27,267 nucleotides of DNA from a virus (IMGVR_UViG_3300045996_000833:1-27267), one strand, 5' to 3'; counted from the first letter of the stretch, positions 12,481-18,966 are shown. Numbers and translations are program-made. Notes: generated from the letters alone by a model not told the origin.

Positions 12481-12695
12481 AACTCAGCATCCCAGGGTTT
12501 GCCGAATACGTTGACCGCTGCGCCGCGTCCCCTACGGGTTGGGCCATTTGGCAACGCTATCCGCATTCGCATTGCACGTGCCGACCGTCCATCAATCTCA
12601 CTCCGCACCTTGAGGTATCCAGCGGGCCGGAACTTTTAATTGTACGACCGGACGGGATTGTGGAACGACGACCGGCGAAGGAGCCAAAGCAATGA
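12477..12695 (+). CDS. Hypothetical 72-residue protein
   Basis: It starts by ATGA overlap as MKLSIPGFAEYVDRCAASPT, with Trp and Cys residues in the middle (GWAIWQRYPHSHCTC) and a beta-like VSSGPELLIVRPDGIVERR end. No motif of known function. It overlaps the next small gene by four bases. The compact, coupled position supports expression. Confidence 0.65.
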   Translation: MKLSIPGFAEYVDRCAASPTGWAIWQRYPHSHCTCRPSINLTPHLEVSSGPELLIVRPDGIVERRPAKEPKQ

Positions 12696-12856
12696 CCCGA
12701 CCCGACCCTATCGAGTGGAACGAAGTTGAGAAGCTTCGGGAGTGGCGAACCGCTGACCATGCGGACGTTATCACACTTTCGCGCCATGCCGTTTGCTGCG
12801 TTCTGAATGTTCTCGAATTTGCTCTCGCTCAGTCGGCAGAGAGGCCGAAGCCATGA
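12692..12856 (+). CDS. Hypothetical 54-residue protein
   Basis: The ATG at 12692 overlaps the preceding stop (ATGA) and the frame ends at 12856 on the next ATGA. The product is MTRPDPIEWNEVEKLREWRT followed by a hydrophobic helix around CCVLNVLEFALAQ. The overlaps at both ends and the protein-like composition support it. No family recognised. Confidence 0.55.
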   Translation: MTRPDPIEWNEVEKLREWRTADHADVITLSRHAVCCVLNVLEFALAQSAERPKP

Positions 12857-13018
12857 GCGCCATGTTCGATTTCATCTCTGGCAAGAAACAAGGGAGGGTT
12901 GCCGAACAAGGCCGCTAAAGCCGACAAGTCGGAAGATGCGATGCGATTTTCGCAGGCCGCATTGAACGCAGCTAACGCGATGTGCTCTCTCGGCAGCGCA
13001 AAGACTAACGAACAATAG
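12853..13018 (+). pseudogene. Possible frameshifted small gene
   Basis: An ATGA-coupled start at 12853 reads MSAMFDFISGKKQGR and then stops at 12918. In another frame the sequence from about 12893 continues without interruption as LPNKAAKADKSEDAMRFSQA and on to a TAG at 13016-13018. Removing one G from the GGGAGGG run near 12892-12898 joins the two into one protein of about 54 residues. The alternatives are a genuine short peptide plus an unrelated open stretch, programmed slippage, or a sequencing error. Confidence 0.35.
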
Positions 13019-13022
13019 CGTA

Positions 13023-13053
13023 TTGGCGGCTCGTTGCAAAGGCGGGCCGCCAA
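13023..13053 (+). other. Intergenic hairpin
   Basis: TTGGCGGC (13023-13030) pairs perfectly with GCCGCCAA (13046-13053). No T-run follows, so it is not a standard terminator. It ends about 20 nt before the next ATG and may affect RNA stability or processing. Confidence 0.35.
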
Positions 13054-13074
13054 GCCTGAATAAAGGATAGGAAG

Positions 13075-13329
13075 ATGAGCGATGTCTATCTAACAGTGAG
13101 CCGGGACAGGTGGACGAATGGCTTGCAGCTTTCGATTGATACCGAAAACCACGGTTACAGAATTGCTGGTCCTAAATTTAATGGCTCCAGCACCACGCTG
13201 ATCAAGCACAAGTTGAACGCGCGGGACGTAAGCGAAATCCAAAGCTATCTCGATGCCGCCACACGTAGCGCTCGGGTGACCGATGATCCTACGCAAAGCC
13301 CACAGAGTGAGATTGAAGATGAGGACTAG
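13075..13329 (+). CDS. Hypothetical 84-residue protein
   Basis: The ATG at 13075 follows AAAGGATAGGAAG. The protein begins MSDVYLTVSRDRWTNGLQLS, with beta-strand character (GYRIAGPKFNGSSTTLIKHK), a helix with ARDVSEIQSYLDAAT, and an acidic SEIEDED tail. This beta-then-helix layout is common in small phage proteins of unknown role. It overlaps the next gene by 11 bp. Confidence 0.7.
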   Translation: MSDVYLTVSRDRWTNGLQLSIDTENHGYRIAGPKFNGSSTTLIKHKLNARDVSEIQSYLDAATRSARVTDDPTQSPQSEIEDED

Positions 13330-13600
13330 CCAACACCGCGGCGGGAAAAATCATCCTGCAATTAGCGACACGGAGAAAGGTGCAGCGCCCGTTGAAGCCG
13401 TTGCGGAGAGCGCAGACTTCGGCCCCGCATACGATGGCGAAGATTACGTTACGCTGACGTTCCGCGTTCCCAAAGAACAGGCGGCAATTCCTGGGATTTG
13501 GGACTTAATCCCGCGATGCCCCGGAACGCTGGATTGGGCTGTCACAAAGCATCCAGACAAAGCCGAAGCGCGTTACGCCGAGCAACGGACAGAACGATGA
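13319..13600 (+). CDS. Hypothetical 93-residue protein
   Basis: I take the ATG at 13319 (MRTSQHRGGKNHPAISDTEK), which overlaps the preceding stop, over the longer start at 13283. The second half, DYVTLTFRVPKEQAAIPGIW and LIPRCPGTLDWAV, looks like a folded domain; the first 35 residues look disordered. No family recognised. It overlaps a 22-codon coupled peptide by ATGA. Confidence 0.6.
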   Translation: MRTSQHRGGKNHPAISDTEKGAAPVEAVAESADFGPAYDGEDYVTLTFRVPKEQAAIPGIWDLIPRCPGTLDWAVTKHPDKAEARYAEQRTER

Positions 13601-13665
13601 CCGCACAGGCATCCGCAGCGGCAGAAGCCTCTCGTGACCCCCCTCCTCCTCAGAGAGATAGATGA
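13597..13665 (+). CDS. Possible 22-residue linker peptide gene
   Basis: The frame starts on an ATGA overlap with the gene before and ends on an ATGA overlap with the large gene after. It encodes MTAQASAAAEASRDPPPPQR and two more residues, low in complexity. The double coupling suggests it is translated, perhaps only to carry ribosomes to the next start, where AGAGAG lies close to the ATG. It may have no function as a peptide. Confidence 0.4.
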   Translation: MTAQASAAAEASRDPPPPQRDR

Positions 13666-14873
13666 AAATAGGTTCCCTCGACTGGACGCCCGGCATCGAC
13701 AACAGCGAGCGCCCTTACTTCGCAACGTCCGACCCGAATGAGGTTACCCATCGCCTGCAACTGACGGCTGGCACGAAAAAGGTTGTGCTTGGCTTTAATC
13801 GGAACGGCGGCGGGCTCATGTGGAGCAATAAGCTCTACTGGTTTGAAGGCTTCCCCAACGGCACCCAGATCGGCGTTGGCGGCTATGGCCGCTCGATGCT
13901 TGGCTCGATCCGCTCGCGCCTGCAACACGGAATGCACAACCCGATCCAGTCCGGTCGGCATTATAATATCGGCGTTCCGGTCAAGGTGGTGCAGACGGCG
14001 AGCTCTGTCTTGGTTCCGCAATTCAGGGCACCGTTGTGGGACGACCAAGAATGGCCCTTTCGCAACCACAGAAGTGAGTTTGATTTCTCCGCGCTAACGA
14101 CCGACATCTCGGCGCGGTGCGGCATCCCTGCCTTCTCGCATGAGGAGTATTTTGTCTGGGCGCGAAAGCCAGAGGCCATGCTGGAGTTCCAATCCGGCAT
14201 CATCCCGAAGGGGCCGTACCTGGGAGAGCCGATCATTGACCCGAGCGTTATCATCAGTGACATTTCAATGCGGGATGGTGTGCAGACGCCCGCGACCTTC
14301 GATTACTCATTCCTCGTGCAGACCATCAAAGGCTTGCGCCCACCCATCGCATTCAAATGGCTGCACACAAGGCAGAACGGCCAGTGGGTTGTGCAGATGT
14401 TTGAGGATGATGGTATTGCGAGCCGCGCCTATATCCCCACGCGGGATTATTATTATCAGGACGGCACCAAGGTCCATCAGGGAAGGCGCAACTTGGACAT
14501 GGCCCTGCACATTCTTTCAACTGATCCCGATCCTGACCTCGGCGTGGCGCAGGGTCTTTTCATACCCGTGCTTGACCCGCTCAATGAGTTGCAGATCAAG
14601 GCAATCGACACCGGAACCGGGCAGGTGTTCTGGGAGGAAGACAGGCGCTTTAATTTTATGATGGCCGTGAGCAAGGAAGTCAGCGCGAGCTACAAGGGAC
14701 CAGCGTTTCTTGTGAACTTGGCGCGCACCAACATTGCCGGGATGCTCTCGCCCGATTCGGCGACCGCTGTTTACAACAGGCCGTCAGTCGAAGCGATCAC
14801 CAATCGGTCAATCGTGATGTACGGGACACCAACTGAAATCTATAACGCCTGCGTCGATGGGCTTTGGAGGTGA
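13662..14873 (+). CDS. Large unknown protein (403 residues)
   Basis: It starts MKIGSLDWTPGIDNSERPYF and is rich in aromatic residues and glycine, with many beta-type stretches (KVVLGFNRNGGGLMWSNKLY, GRHYNIGVPVKVVQTAS, IAFKWLHTRQNGQWVVQMF) and a conserved-looking HEEYFVWARKPEA. There is no signal peptide, membrane segment or nucleotide-binding motif. I do not recognise the family. It is by far the largest gene of the rightward operon and is followed by a Tat-signal protein whose Shine-Dalgarno overlaps its stop, so the two probably act together. It could be a structural, adsorption or lysogenic-conversion protein. Confidence 0.75.
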   Translation: MKIGSLDWTPGIDNSERPYFATSDPNEVTHRLQLTAGTKKVVLGFNRNGGGLMWSNKLYWFEGFPNGTQIGVGGYGRSMLGSIRSRLQHGMHNPIQSGRHYNIGVPVKVVQTASSVLVPQFRAPLWDDQEWPFRNHRSEFDFSALTTDISARCGIPAFSHEEYFVWARKPEAMLEFQSGIIPKGPYLGEPIIDPSVIISDISMRDGVQTPATFDYSFLVQTIKGLRPPIAFKWLHTRQNGQWVVQMFEDDGIASRAYIPTRDYYYQDGTKVHQGRRNLDMALHILSTDPDPDLGVAQGLFIPVLDPLNELQIKAIDTGTGQVFWEEDRRFNFMMAVSKEVSASYKGPAFLVNLARTNIAGMLSPDSATAVYNRPSVEAITNRSIVMYGTPTEIYNACVDGLWR

Positions 14874-14875
14874 AG

Positions 14876-15154
14876 ATGGATATGAACCGCCGCAAGCTCA
14901 TCACGGGGATAGGGGTTAGCCTATTGGCTGCGCCTGCTATCGTGCGCTATTCGTCGCTGATGCCGGTGCGCGGGATAATTGTCCCGGTTAGCAACGATGT
15001 TACTGTGGCAGGGATTCCCCGGACGGCGCTTCTGTCCGTCGCGGACGGCGAATACCGGATCAATGGCGGGGCTTGGACATCCTTGCCCTCTAGGGTATCG
15101 CCCGGAGACATCATCAGCATCCGAGGTACTACTACAGTAACTTTAGGCAGTTAG
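14876..15154 (+). CDS. Tat-signal exported small protein
   Basis: The product has 92 residues from the ATG at 14876, five bases after TGGAGG, which overlaps the stop of the gene before. The N-terminus MNRRKLITGIGVSLLAAPAI (from residue 3) is a twin-arginine signal: RR, a hydrophobic stretch, and a likely cleavage region near residue 25. The mature part (LLSVADGEYRINGGAWTSLP, VSPGDIISIRGTTT) resembles the beta-sandwich repeat found in large secreted proteins. Its stop overlaps that of the convergent gene. I recall similar Tat proteins in alphaproteobacterial phages, of unknown function. Confidence 0.7.
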   Translation: MDMNRRKLITGIGVSLLAAPAIVRYSSLMPVRGIIVPVSNDVTVAGIPRTALLSVADGEYRINGGAWTSLPSRVSPGDIISIRGTTTVTLGS

Positions 15155-15507
15155 TCGTACTGCCTCGACCTGATCTCCCCGGCAACGGCGGCATATCCTG
15201 CCCCGTCAATATAATCATCGGGGTTGAAGGCTCCGGTCAGGCGGCGGGCGACTTTCAGCAACTCCATCATGTTGGCAACGTCATGGGCGTCTAGCTCAAC
15301 CTCTGTGATGCGGGCGCGGGCCATTAGGTAGCCGTTCCACACGTCAGCGATGGCTTTGTGGTTCTGCACGCTGTCCCCGTGGGTGCTGCTGCGGTCCCCG
15401 TTCACCAGCTTGGCAGCCTCTACACAGATCTCGCTTGCCGTCTTCGGCGTGGGCTTCGCCGCAAGTTGCTCCAAAAAGATGTCGCCTGGGCTGCGCTCGA
15501 CAGTCAT
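15151..15507 (-). CDS. DUF6378-like phage protein
   Basis: The 118-residue protein contains EAAKLVNGDRSSTHGDSVQN, VWNGYLMARARITEVELDAH, DVANMMELLKVARRL and GAFNPDDYIDGAGYAAVAGE. This is the pattern of a widespread phage family I remember as DUF6378: GDR...HGD...N, then VA.MM.LLK.AR, then FN.DDY.D..GY. The many conserved His/Asp/Glu residues recall all-alpha NTP pyrophosphatases, but no activity is established to my knowledge. It is the last gene of this leftward block and meets the rightward operon tail to tail with a 4-bp overlap and no visible terminator. Confidence 0.7.
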   Translation of the reverse strand: MTVERSPGDIFLEQLAAKPTPKTASEICVEAAKLVNGDRSSTHGDSVQNHKAIADVWNGYLMARARITEVELDAHDVANMMELLKVARRLTGAFNPDDYIDGAGYAAVAGEIRSRQYD

Positions 15508-15698
15508 TCCCCCTCCACTTCCTTTAGCTCGGCCTGCGCTGCCATGATGATCGCGGCAAGCTGGGCCAGCCCATAGATCATTAGGATAGTCGGCCCACCG
15601 TCCGTGGCATGATAGACGTGGATTTCCCGGTTCTCGCCGTTCTCCCTCACCGTCGTTTTTGTGGCGATGACTCGGAACTCTTTGATGGGTTCAGCCAT
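15504..15698 (-). CDS. Hypothetical 64-residue protein
   Basis: The ATG at 15698 (MAEPIKEFRVIATKTTVREN) follows AAAGGA at a spacing of 8 nt and is preferred to the upstream open frame. The first half looks like beta strands (REIHVYHATDGG) and the second is a hydrophobic helix (TILMIYGLAQLAAIIMAAQA) ending in a charged tail; it may be a buried or membrane helix. It overlaps the DUF6378-like gene by ATGA. Function unknown. Confidence 0.6.
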   Translation of the reverse strand: MAEPIKEFRVIATKTTVRENGENREIHVYHATDGGPTILMIYGLAQLAAIIMAAQAELKEVEGE

Positions 15699-15803
15699 AG
15701 CACGAATCCTTTGCTCCATGAGCAATATTGAACAGTATTCCACAGGGGATGAACGTAGGGTGACCAACGCCACAGGAGGTGGCGAGGCATGACTGATGAG
15801 GAA

Positions 15804-16184
15804 TCAAGAGAGTTCGAGGTCTACAGGGTCAAGGTAATGTATCGGCTTCTTGTTGGCCCTGAAGTAGCGGATCTCCTGTTCGATGCCGTGCGAACTGTCC
15901 CATCCGTCGAACATGGCAACGACGAGGGCGTCACAGACGTCTAGGAAAAAGTCATCCTGCTCCATCCACAGATCAATATCCATCGGGTCGAGGTCTGAGT
16001 TGTTCTCGCAAAGGCTGTGCGAGTGAGCGATGGGTGAGAACACCTTGACACCCTCGGCAACAAGCTCTCCGCCGAGCCGTGACGCCTCGACCCATGCTGC
16101 CTCCGGTCCTTCGCGATAGCGAGAGTAGGGCGACGCCAGATAGATGCAGCGGTACTTGCGGAGAAGAGCGAGCGGTTGTGTCAT
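15804..16184 (-). CDS. DUF1937 protein (nucleoside deoxyribosyltransferase-like)
   Basis: The 126-residue protein carries IYLASPYS (14-21), VKVFSPIAHSHSL (46-58), a Trp/Asp-rich stretch with WMEQDDFFLDVCDALVVAMF (73-92), then GWDSSHGIEQEI. This matches DUF1937, related to nucleoside 2-deoxyribosyltransferases: YLASPYS at the nucleotide site, the CDALVV strand and the S.GI..EI helix. It may modify or salvage nucleotides. It starts by overlap with a small membrane-protein gene upstream. A 105-bp gap separates it from the gene downstream. Confidence 0.8.
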   Translation of the reverse strand: MTQPLALLRKYRCIYLASPYSRYREGPEAAWVEASRLGGELVAEGVKVFSPIAHSHSLCENNSDLDPMDIDLWMEQDDFFLDVCDALVVAMFDGWDSSHGIEQEIRYFRANKKPIHYLDPVDLELS

Positions 16185-16330
16185 CTATTGCCCCCCATCC
16201 ACACCGTGATAACCGAAGCGGCATATAGCAGCATCGTGGTTGCTATCCATACTTTCCCCTCGTGGTAATACGCAGCCGCTGCCGTGAGGTAGCAGATGCC
16301 AGCCGCCCACATGGCGTATTGTGAAATCAT
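16181..16330 (-). CDS. 49-residue two-helix membrane protein
   Basis: The ATG at 16330 overlaps the metallopeptidase stop (ATGA), and the TGA overlaps the DUF1937 start (ATGA). The product has two hydrophobic segments, about 4-22 (YAMWAAGICYLTAAAAYY) and 27-45 (VWIATTMLLYAASVITVWM), joined by HEGK, with both ends on one side. Coupling at both ends supports it strongly. It could be a small holin-like or superinfection-exclusion protein, but it lies outside the lysis cassette. Function unknown. Confidence 0.6.
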   Translation of the reverse strand: MISQYAMWAAGICYLTAAAAYYHEGKVWIATTMLLYAASVITVWMGGNR

Positions 16331-16668
16331 AGGAGCGCGTCCGTGATCCACGCATTCAGGTCGGGGTTGTCTCTCAGGAGGATGGCGATGCCGGTCGCGA
16401 GGGAGGTGACGATCTGCTCCTCGCTTGGGTTCTTGTTCAGAACGCGCTCTCCCCAGATCGCATGCAGGATCTCGTGCAGGAGGGTGTCGGCAGCGAACTG
16501 GCTGGAGGGCGGCTTGCTGTCCAACTGGATCTTCTGCTCAGTGAAGATGCACAGGCCGTTCTGTTTTGTGCCCTCGTCCATCAGGTTATCGACCACCTCG
16601 ATCTCGTAGGTGAGAAGGCCGACGCGCACCTTGCGGGGAAGGCGAGCCATGAGAGCAGCAACAGTCAT
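16327..16668 (-). CDS. SprT-like zinc metallopeptidase-type protein
   Basis: The 113-residue product starts at the ATG at 16668, which overlaps the exonuclease stop. It has a small beta-sheet N-terminus (VRVGLLTYEIEVVDN), then QKIQLDSKPPSSQFAADTLL and HEILH (65-69), an HExxH zinc site inside a helix. A third ligand is not obvious. The pattern IQL......TLLHEILHA.W is common in small phage proteins related to SprT/ImmA-type peptidases. There is no signal peptide, so it acts in the cytoplasm, perhaps on a repressor or replication protein. Confidence 0.7.
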   Translation of the reverse strand: MTVAALMARLPRKVRVGLLTYEIEVVDNLMDEGTKQNGLCIFTEQKIQLDSKPPSSQFAADTLLHEILHAIWGERVLNKNPSEEQIVTSLATGIAILLRDNPDLNAWITDALL

Positions 16669-17414
16669 AACGCCCCCTTCTTGATTGTCTCTCCGAGGAA
16701 CCATTTGCCGCAGCCCTGACAGTGCATGCGCTGACGCTTGCGGACTTTCGATGTGTCGATGCCGCGTCGTTGCACGTTGGTTGAGCGGCAGGTTGGGCAG
16801 CCGGGGGCGTCGTCGTATGCCGTCATTGACGGATGCGACTTGTCCCACATTTTTAATTTTTCATAGACGTTGCAAAGTAGATCGATATCGCGCGAGTTGT
16901 ACCGGCGCATGGCGCGCCAAGATTTCGGATCGTCGCGATCCATGCAGCCGATCCACATGTCCATGCCGGTATGCACAAGCTTGGACCCGCAATTTAGATA
17001 GCGGCCAATATTGTCTAGCTTGTTGGAGTCAAACTTGAACTGCCGCGCGATCTTGAGAGTGTCTATTGATTTGAAGGGTGAGGGTGGCGGGTAGCCGTTG
17101 ACGATCAGGCGGGCCTTGATCTTTTTTTCGTCGAAGGCGACGCCATTGTGCGCCGCCACGATGTCTGCCCGGTCGAGGTCTTTCCAGAGGTCGGCGCAGA
17201 GAGCCTTGTCTGATTTCTTATTCTTGGAGTAGCCGGGATAGTCTGGGAGGGCGTGGGTGGTGATTTTCTTTTCGCCCTGCCACTTGATCGCGTAGCAGAG
17301 GATGTATGTCGGTTCCAGAACGTGCACGATGCTTGTTTCGTGCAGTGGACCCCACGAATACCCGAGGATCGGCGCGGTTTCTATATCAATGAAAGCGACC
17401 CGTGGGGCTGCCAT
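16665..17414 (-). CDS. DEDD 3'-5' exonuclease with C-terminal zinc ribbon
   Basis: The 249-residue protein has ExoI FIDIETAP (8-15, Asp10, Glu12), ExoII IVAAHNGVAFDEKKI (85-99, Asp95) and ExoIII YNSRDIDLL (172-180, Asp176), the DEDDy order of RNase H-like 3'-5' exonucleases. The last 45 residues add a zinc ribbon (Cys206/Cys209 and Cys232/Cys235) with a basic VRKRQRMHC stretch. No polymerase domain is attached, so it is a stand-alone proofreading or degradative nuclease. The ATG at 17414 follows GGAGCAGTGA. It heads the leftward block ending at 15151. Confidence 0.85.
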   Translation of the reverse strand: MAAPRVAFIDIETAPILGYSWGPLHETSIVHVLEPTYILCYAIKWQGEKKITTHALPDYPGYSKNKKSDKALCADLWKDLDRADIVAAHNGVAFDEKKIKARLIVNGYPPPSPFKSIDTLKIARQFKFDSNKLDNIGRYLNCGSKLVHTGMDMWIGCMDRDDPKSWRAMRRYNSRDIDLLCNVYEKLKMWDKSHPSMTAYDDAPGCPTCRSTNVQRRGIDTSKVRKRQRMHCQGCGKWFLGETIKKGAL

Positions 17415-17536
17415 TCACTGCTCCAGTTCTGCTGGTTACGGGGACGCACGAAAGTGCCGCAAATCACTTTTTGTTACACGTAACTCCTAGCAAACAGAGC
17501 GACGACTGCTGCTAAGTCATTGATCTTTTCCGCGAG
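17415..17536 (-). promoter_or_regulatory. Upstream region of the exonuclease block, with GTTAC/GTAAC inverted repeat
   Basis: No gene is seen. GTTACACGTAAC (17473-17484) has perfect 5-bp arms around two bases, about 60 bp upstream of the exonuclease start, a possible operator. I do not find a convincing leftward -35/-10 pair, so the promoter of this block is not located. Confidence 0.3.
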
Positions 17537-17578
17537 CAACAATAGTGCGAAAGTCAATATGCTATAATGCTATTGTTG
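17537..17578 (+). promoter_or_regulatory. Rightward promoter framed by an inverted repeat
   Basis: A perfect TATAAT lies at 17563-17568. The 9-bp arms CAACAATAG (17537-17545) and CTATTGTTG (17570-17578) flank it, covering the expected -35 position and the transcription start. The -35 itself is weak (about 17540-17545). The layout suggests a promoter controlled by a repressor or activator that binds the arms. Next to it, ATGCTATA and ATGCTATT form a short tandem. Confidence 0.55.
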
Positions 17579-17626
17579 GTTGGGAATGGTCCCACCAGCG
17601 GGCTGTTTGAAATCGTGGAGATGAAC

Positions 17627-17872
17627 ATGGGCTGGATTACAAATCCCGCACCCGGCACCGAACTCGGACCATGCAAGGAGCCGTGCAAGCACAAAGACTG
17701 CGAGCAAGCGCGGATCGACGCGACGGCAGAATGCTATCTCTGTCACAAGCACATCGGTTACGAGACGAGGTATTACTGCGATACTCACTATGACGACGCC
17801 GGGAAACTCACGGCTAGGGTCTACTCTCACATGACCTGCGCCCTAAAGTCCTTCCGAGAAAAGATAGCTTAA
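17627..17872 (+). CDS. Cys-rich small protein in a stand-alone unit
   Basis: The 81-residue product starts at the ATG at 17627, six bases after GTGGAG; upstream in-frame starts lie before or too near the predicted transcription start. It holds Cys16, 20, 25, 36, 39, 51 and 71 plus several His (PCKEPCKHKDC, ECYLCHKHIGYETRYYC, SHMTC), a likely two-zinc treble-clef or ribbon fold. No signal peptide. It is the only rightward gene between leftward blocks and has its own promoter and terminator, so it is moron-like. Family not recognised. Confidence 0.75.
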   Translation: MGWITNPAPGTELGPCKEPCKHKDCEQARIDATAECYLCHKHIGYETRYYCDTHYDDAGKLTARVYSHMTCALKSFREKIA

Positions 17873-17878
17873 ACTCAG

Positions 17879-17907
17879 GCCGCGCTCTTAACCGGGCGCG
17901 GCTTTTT
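17879..17907 (+). terminator. Rho-independent terminator, rightward
   Basis: GCCGCGC (17879-17885) pairs perfectly with GCGCGGC (17896-17902) around a 10-nt loop and is followed by TTTTT (17903-17907). It lies seven bases past the stop of the Cys-rich gene and abuts the end of the convergent leftward late block. Leftward it has no good U-run. Confidence 0.9.
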
Positions 17908-18351
17908 CTATGCGTTACAGTCGCGGTAGATCGTGCGGAGCTCATCGCCCTCGACGTAGATCAGGTCGGGATGCTTGTTCTTTTCTGGATCGTCGCCGTC
18001 CCAGCCTTTGGCGCGGAGCAGAGCGCGCACCTTCTCGGGGTAGATGTTCCACGCCAATCTCGTTCCCTCGCTGGCATGCTCATCGTTGATCGAGTAGCGG
18101 GCTGAGTGGAAGGCGAGGCGGGCGCGTTCCGTGACGCAGACCTTGTCGTTCTCTAGGATGCCGGTGATGAGGGTGCAGGCAGAGATGCACATGCCGTCGA
18201 TCACGACATTCATGCCCCAGTCTTTCCACTGGTAGTATTTGGTTATGAACTCCAGCAGAGTGCCACCGGGATCAAACGTGATCCGCATGGCTGCGCTGGC
18301 GGGTGTCGCGACGAAGAAGGCGAACAACAATACGGCGGCGAAGCGGCGCAT
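17908..18351 (-). CDS. Exported ClpP/crotonase-fold-like protein
   Basis: The 147-residue product starts at the ATG at 18351, eleven bases after AAAGGAAG. A signal peptide (MRRFAAVLLFAFFVATPASA, 1-20) precedes a mature domain with VVIDGMCISACTLITG (49-64) and VCVTERARLAFHSARY (71-86). The GxCxSACT and FH elements recall alphaproteobacterial periplasmic proteins with a ClpP-like fold, where Ser57 and His82 would be the catalytic pair; a third residue is not clear. It is the last gene of the late block after the lysis genes. The role, perhaps in envelope proteolysis, is inferred. Confidence 0.7.
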   Translation of the reverse strand: MRRFAAVLLFAFFVATPASAAMRITFDPGGTLLEFITKYYQWKDWGMNVVIDGMCISACTLITGILENDKVCVTERARLAFHSARYSINDEHASEGTRLAWNIYPEKVRALLRAKGWDGDDPEKNKHPDLIYVEGDELRTIYRDCNA

Positions 18352-18454
18352 TACCTGGGCTTCCTTTTGTTCTGGTGAAGACGATGAAGACGACGAGGCC
18401 GACATACGCAAGCAACGCCAGCAACACGTTGGGAAGCCACCGCCGAAAGGGCAT
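18272..18454 (-). CDS. Small single-span membrane protein overlapping the next gene
   Basis: The 60-residue product has a clear membrane helix at about 7-27 (LPNVLLALLAYVGLVVFIVF) behind a positively charged start (MPFRRW), then an Arg-rich tail. Its last 80 bp overlap the start of the ClpP-like gene out of frame. The hydrophobic first half is convincing; the tail could be just a shadow of the signal peptide coding below it. It belongs to the lysis region and could be a holin or antiholin. Confidence 0.5.
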   Translation of the reverse strand: MPFRRWLPNVLLALLAYVGLVVFIVFTRTKGSPGNAPLRRRIVVRLLRRDTRQRSHADHV

Positions 18455-18469
18455 CGTGGCACCCCAGTG

Positions 18470-18688
18470 TTATCTGCTGCCAACCCACGGCAAGAGTTTG
18501 TGTATCCAAGACGCAGCGAACCCGGCCCCTGCGGCGACGAGCAGGAGAACCCATCTGGCTCCCCGCGCCTGCATCATCAGGTCGTGTAGGTCCGTGACTT
18601 TCTTGTGCGTGTCTTTGTGATCGTCTGCGAGGTGCCGCACCTGAACTTCAAGCGCGATCAACCTGTCCCTTGTGTCGTCGGCCATCAT
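18470..18688 (-). CDS. Coiled-coil plus C-terminal membrane helix protein (holin-associated type)
   Basis: The product has 72 residues from the ATG at 18688, which overlaps the spanin stop (ATGA); an ATG three bases later is possible. A charged helix (MADDTRDRLIALEVQVRHLA, then DDHKDTHKKVTDLHDLM) leads to a C-terminal transmembrane segment (WVLLLVAAGAGFAASWI). This heptad-then-anchor layout is common in phage lysis cassettes, where such proteins are annotated as holins or antiholins of haemolysin XhlA type. The exact role is not shown by the sequence. Confidence 0.65.
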   Translation of the reverse strand: MMADDTRDRLIALEVQVRHLADDHKDTHKKVTDLHDLMMQARGARWVLLLVAAGAGFAASWIHKLLPWVGSR

Positions 18689-18966
18689 TTCCAACACTTC
18701 TTTTTTTGGCCAACGCGGTTATGGGTGCGGACCTCGGTGACGGTGCGTTCCGTGTCGCCCTTCGCGCTGAAGGTTATGGGCCTCCAACCAGCACAACGAG
18801 CCTTGACGACTTCAGGGCTTTGGCCAGTTGTCACGGTTCCTCGGGTCGCGGCGCACGACGTCAGGAACATCGCGAGCAACATCACGCTCAGAGTCGGTGC
18901 GAATCTTTTCGCCGTCCTTGGCTTCTTGCTGAAGCTCCCAGAACCATTCCGATTTGCATTGTTCAT
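18685..18966 (-). CDS. Outer-membrane spanin subunit (Rz1-like lipoprotein)
   Basis: The 93-residue product starts at the ATG at 18966. A basic N-region (KKPRTAKRF) and hydrophobic stretch (LSVMLLAMF) lead to a lipobox LTSC (35-38), so Cys38 would be lipidated. The mature part contains ARCAGWRPITFSAKGDTERT and ends VGQKKKCWK, a pattern seen in alphaproteobacterial phage lysis lipoproteins. Its first 155 bp overlap the inner-membrane spanin gene in another frame, as Rz1 overlaps Rz. It is expected to link the outer membrane to the inner spanin and fuse membranes at lysis. Confidence 0.75.
   Translation of the reverse strand: MNNANRNGSGSFSKKPRTAKRFAPTLSVMLLAMFLTSCAATRGTVTTGQSPEVVKARCAGWRPITFSAKGDTERTVTEVRTHNRVGQKKKCWK

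Noticed and set aside
18239-18620. Rightward frames opposite the small membrane proteins of the lysis block
   Set aside because: They are Arg/Ser-rich shadows; the leftward frames give clean membrane helices and a signal peptide.
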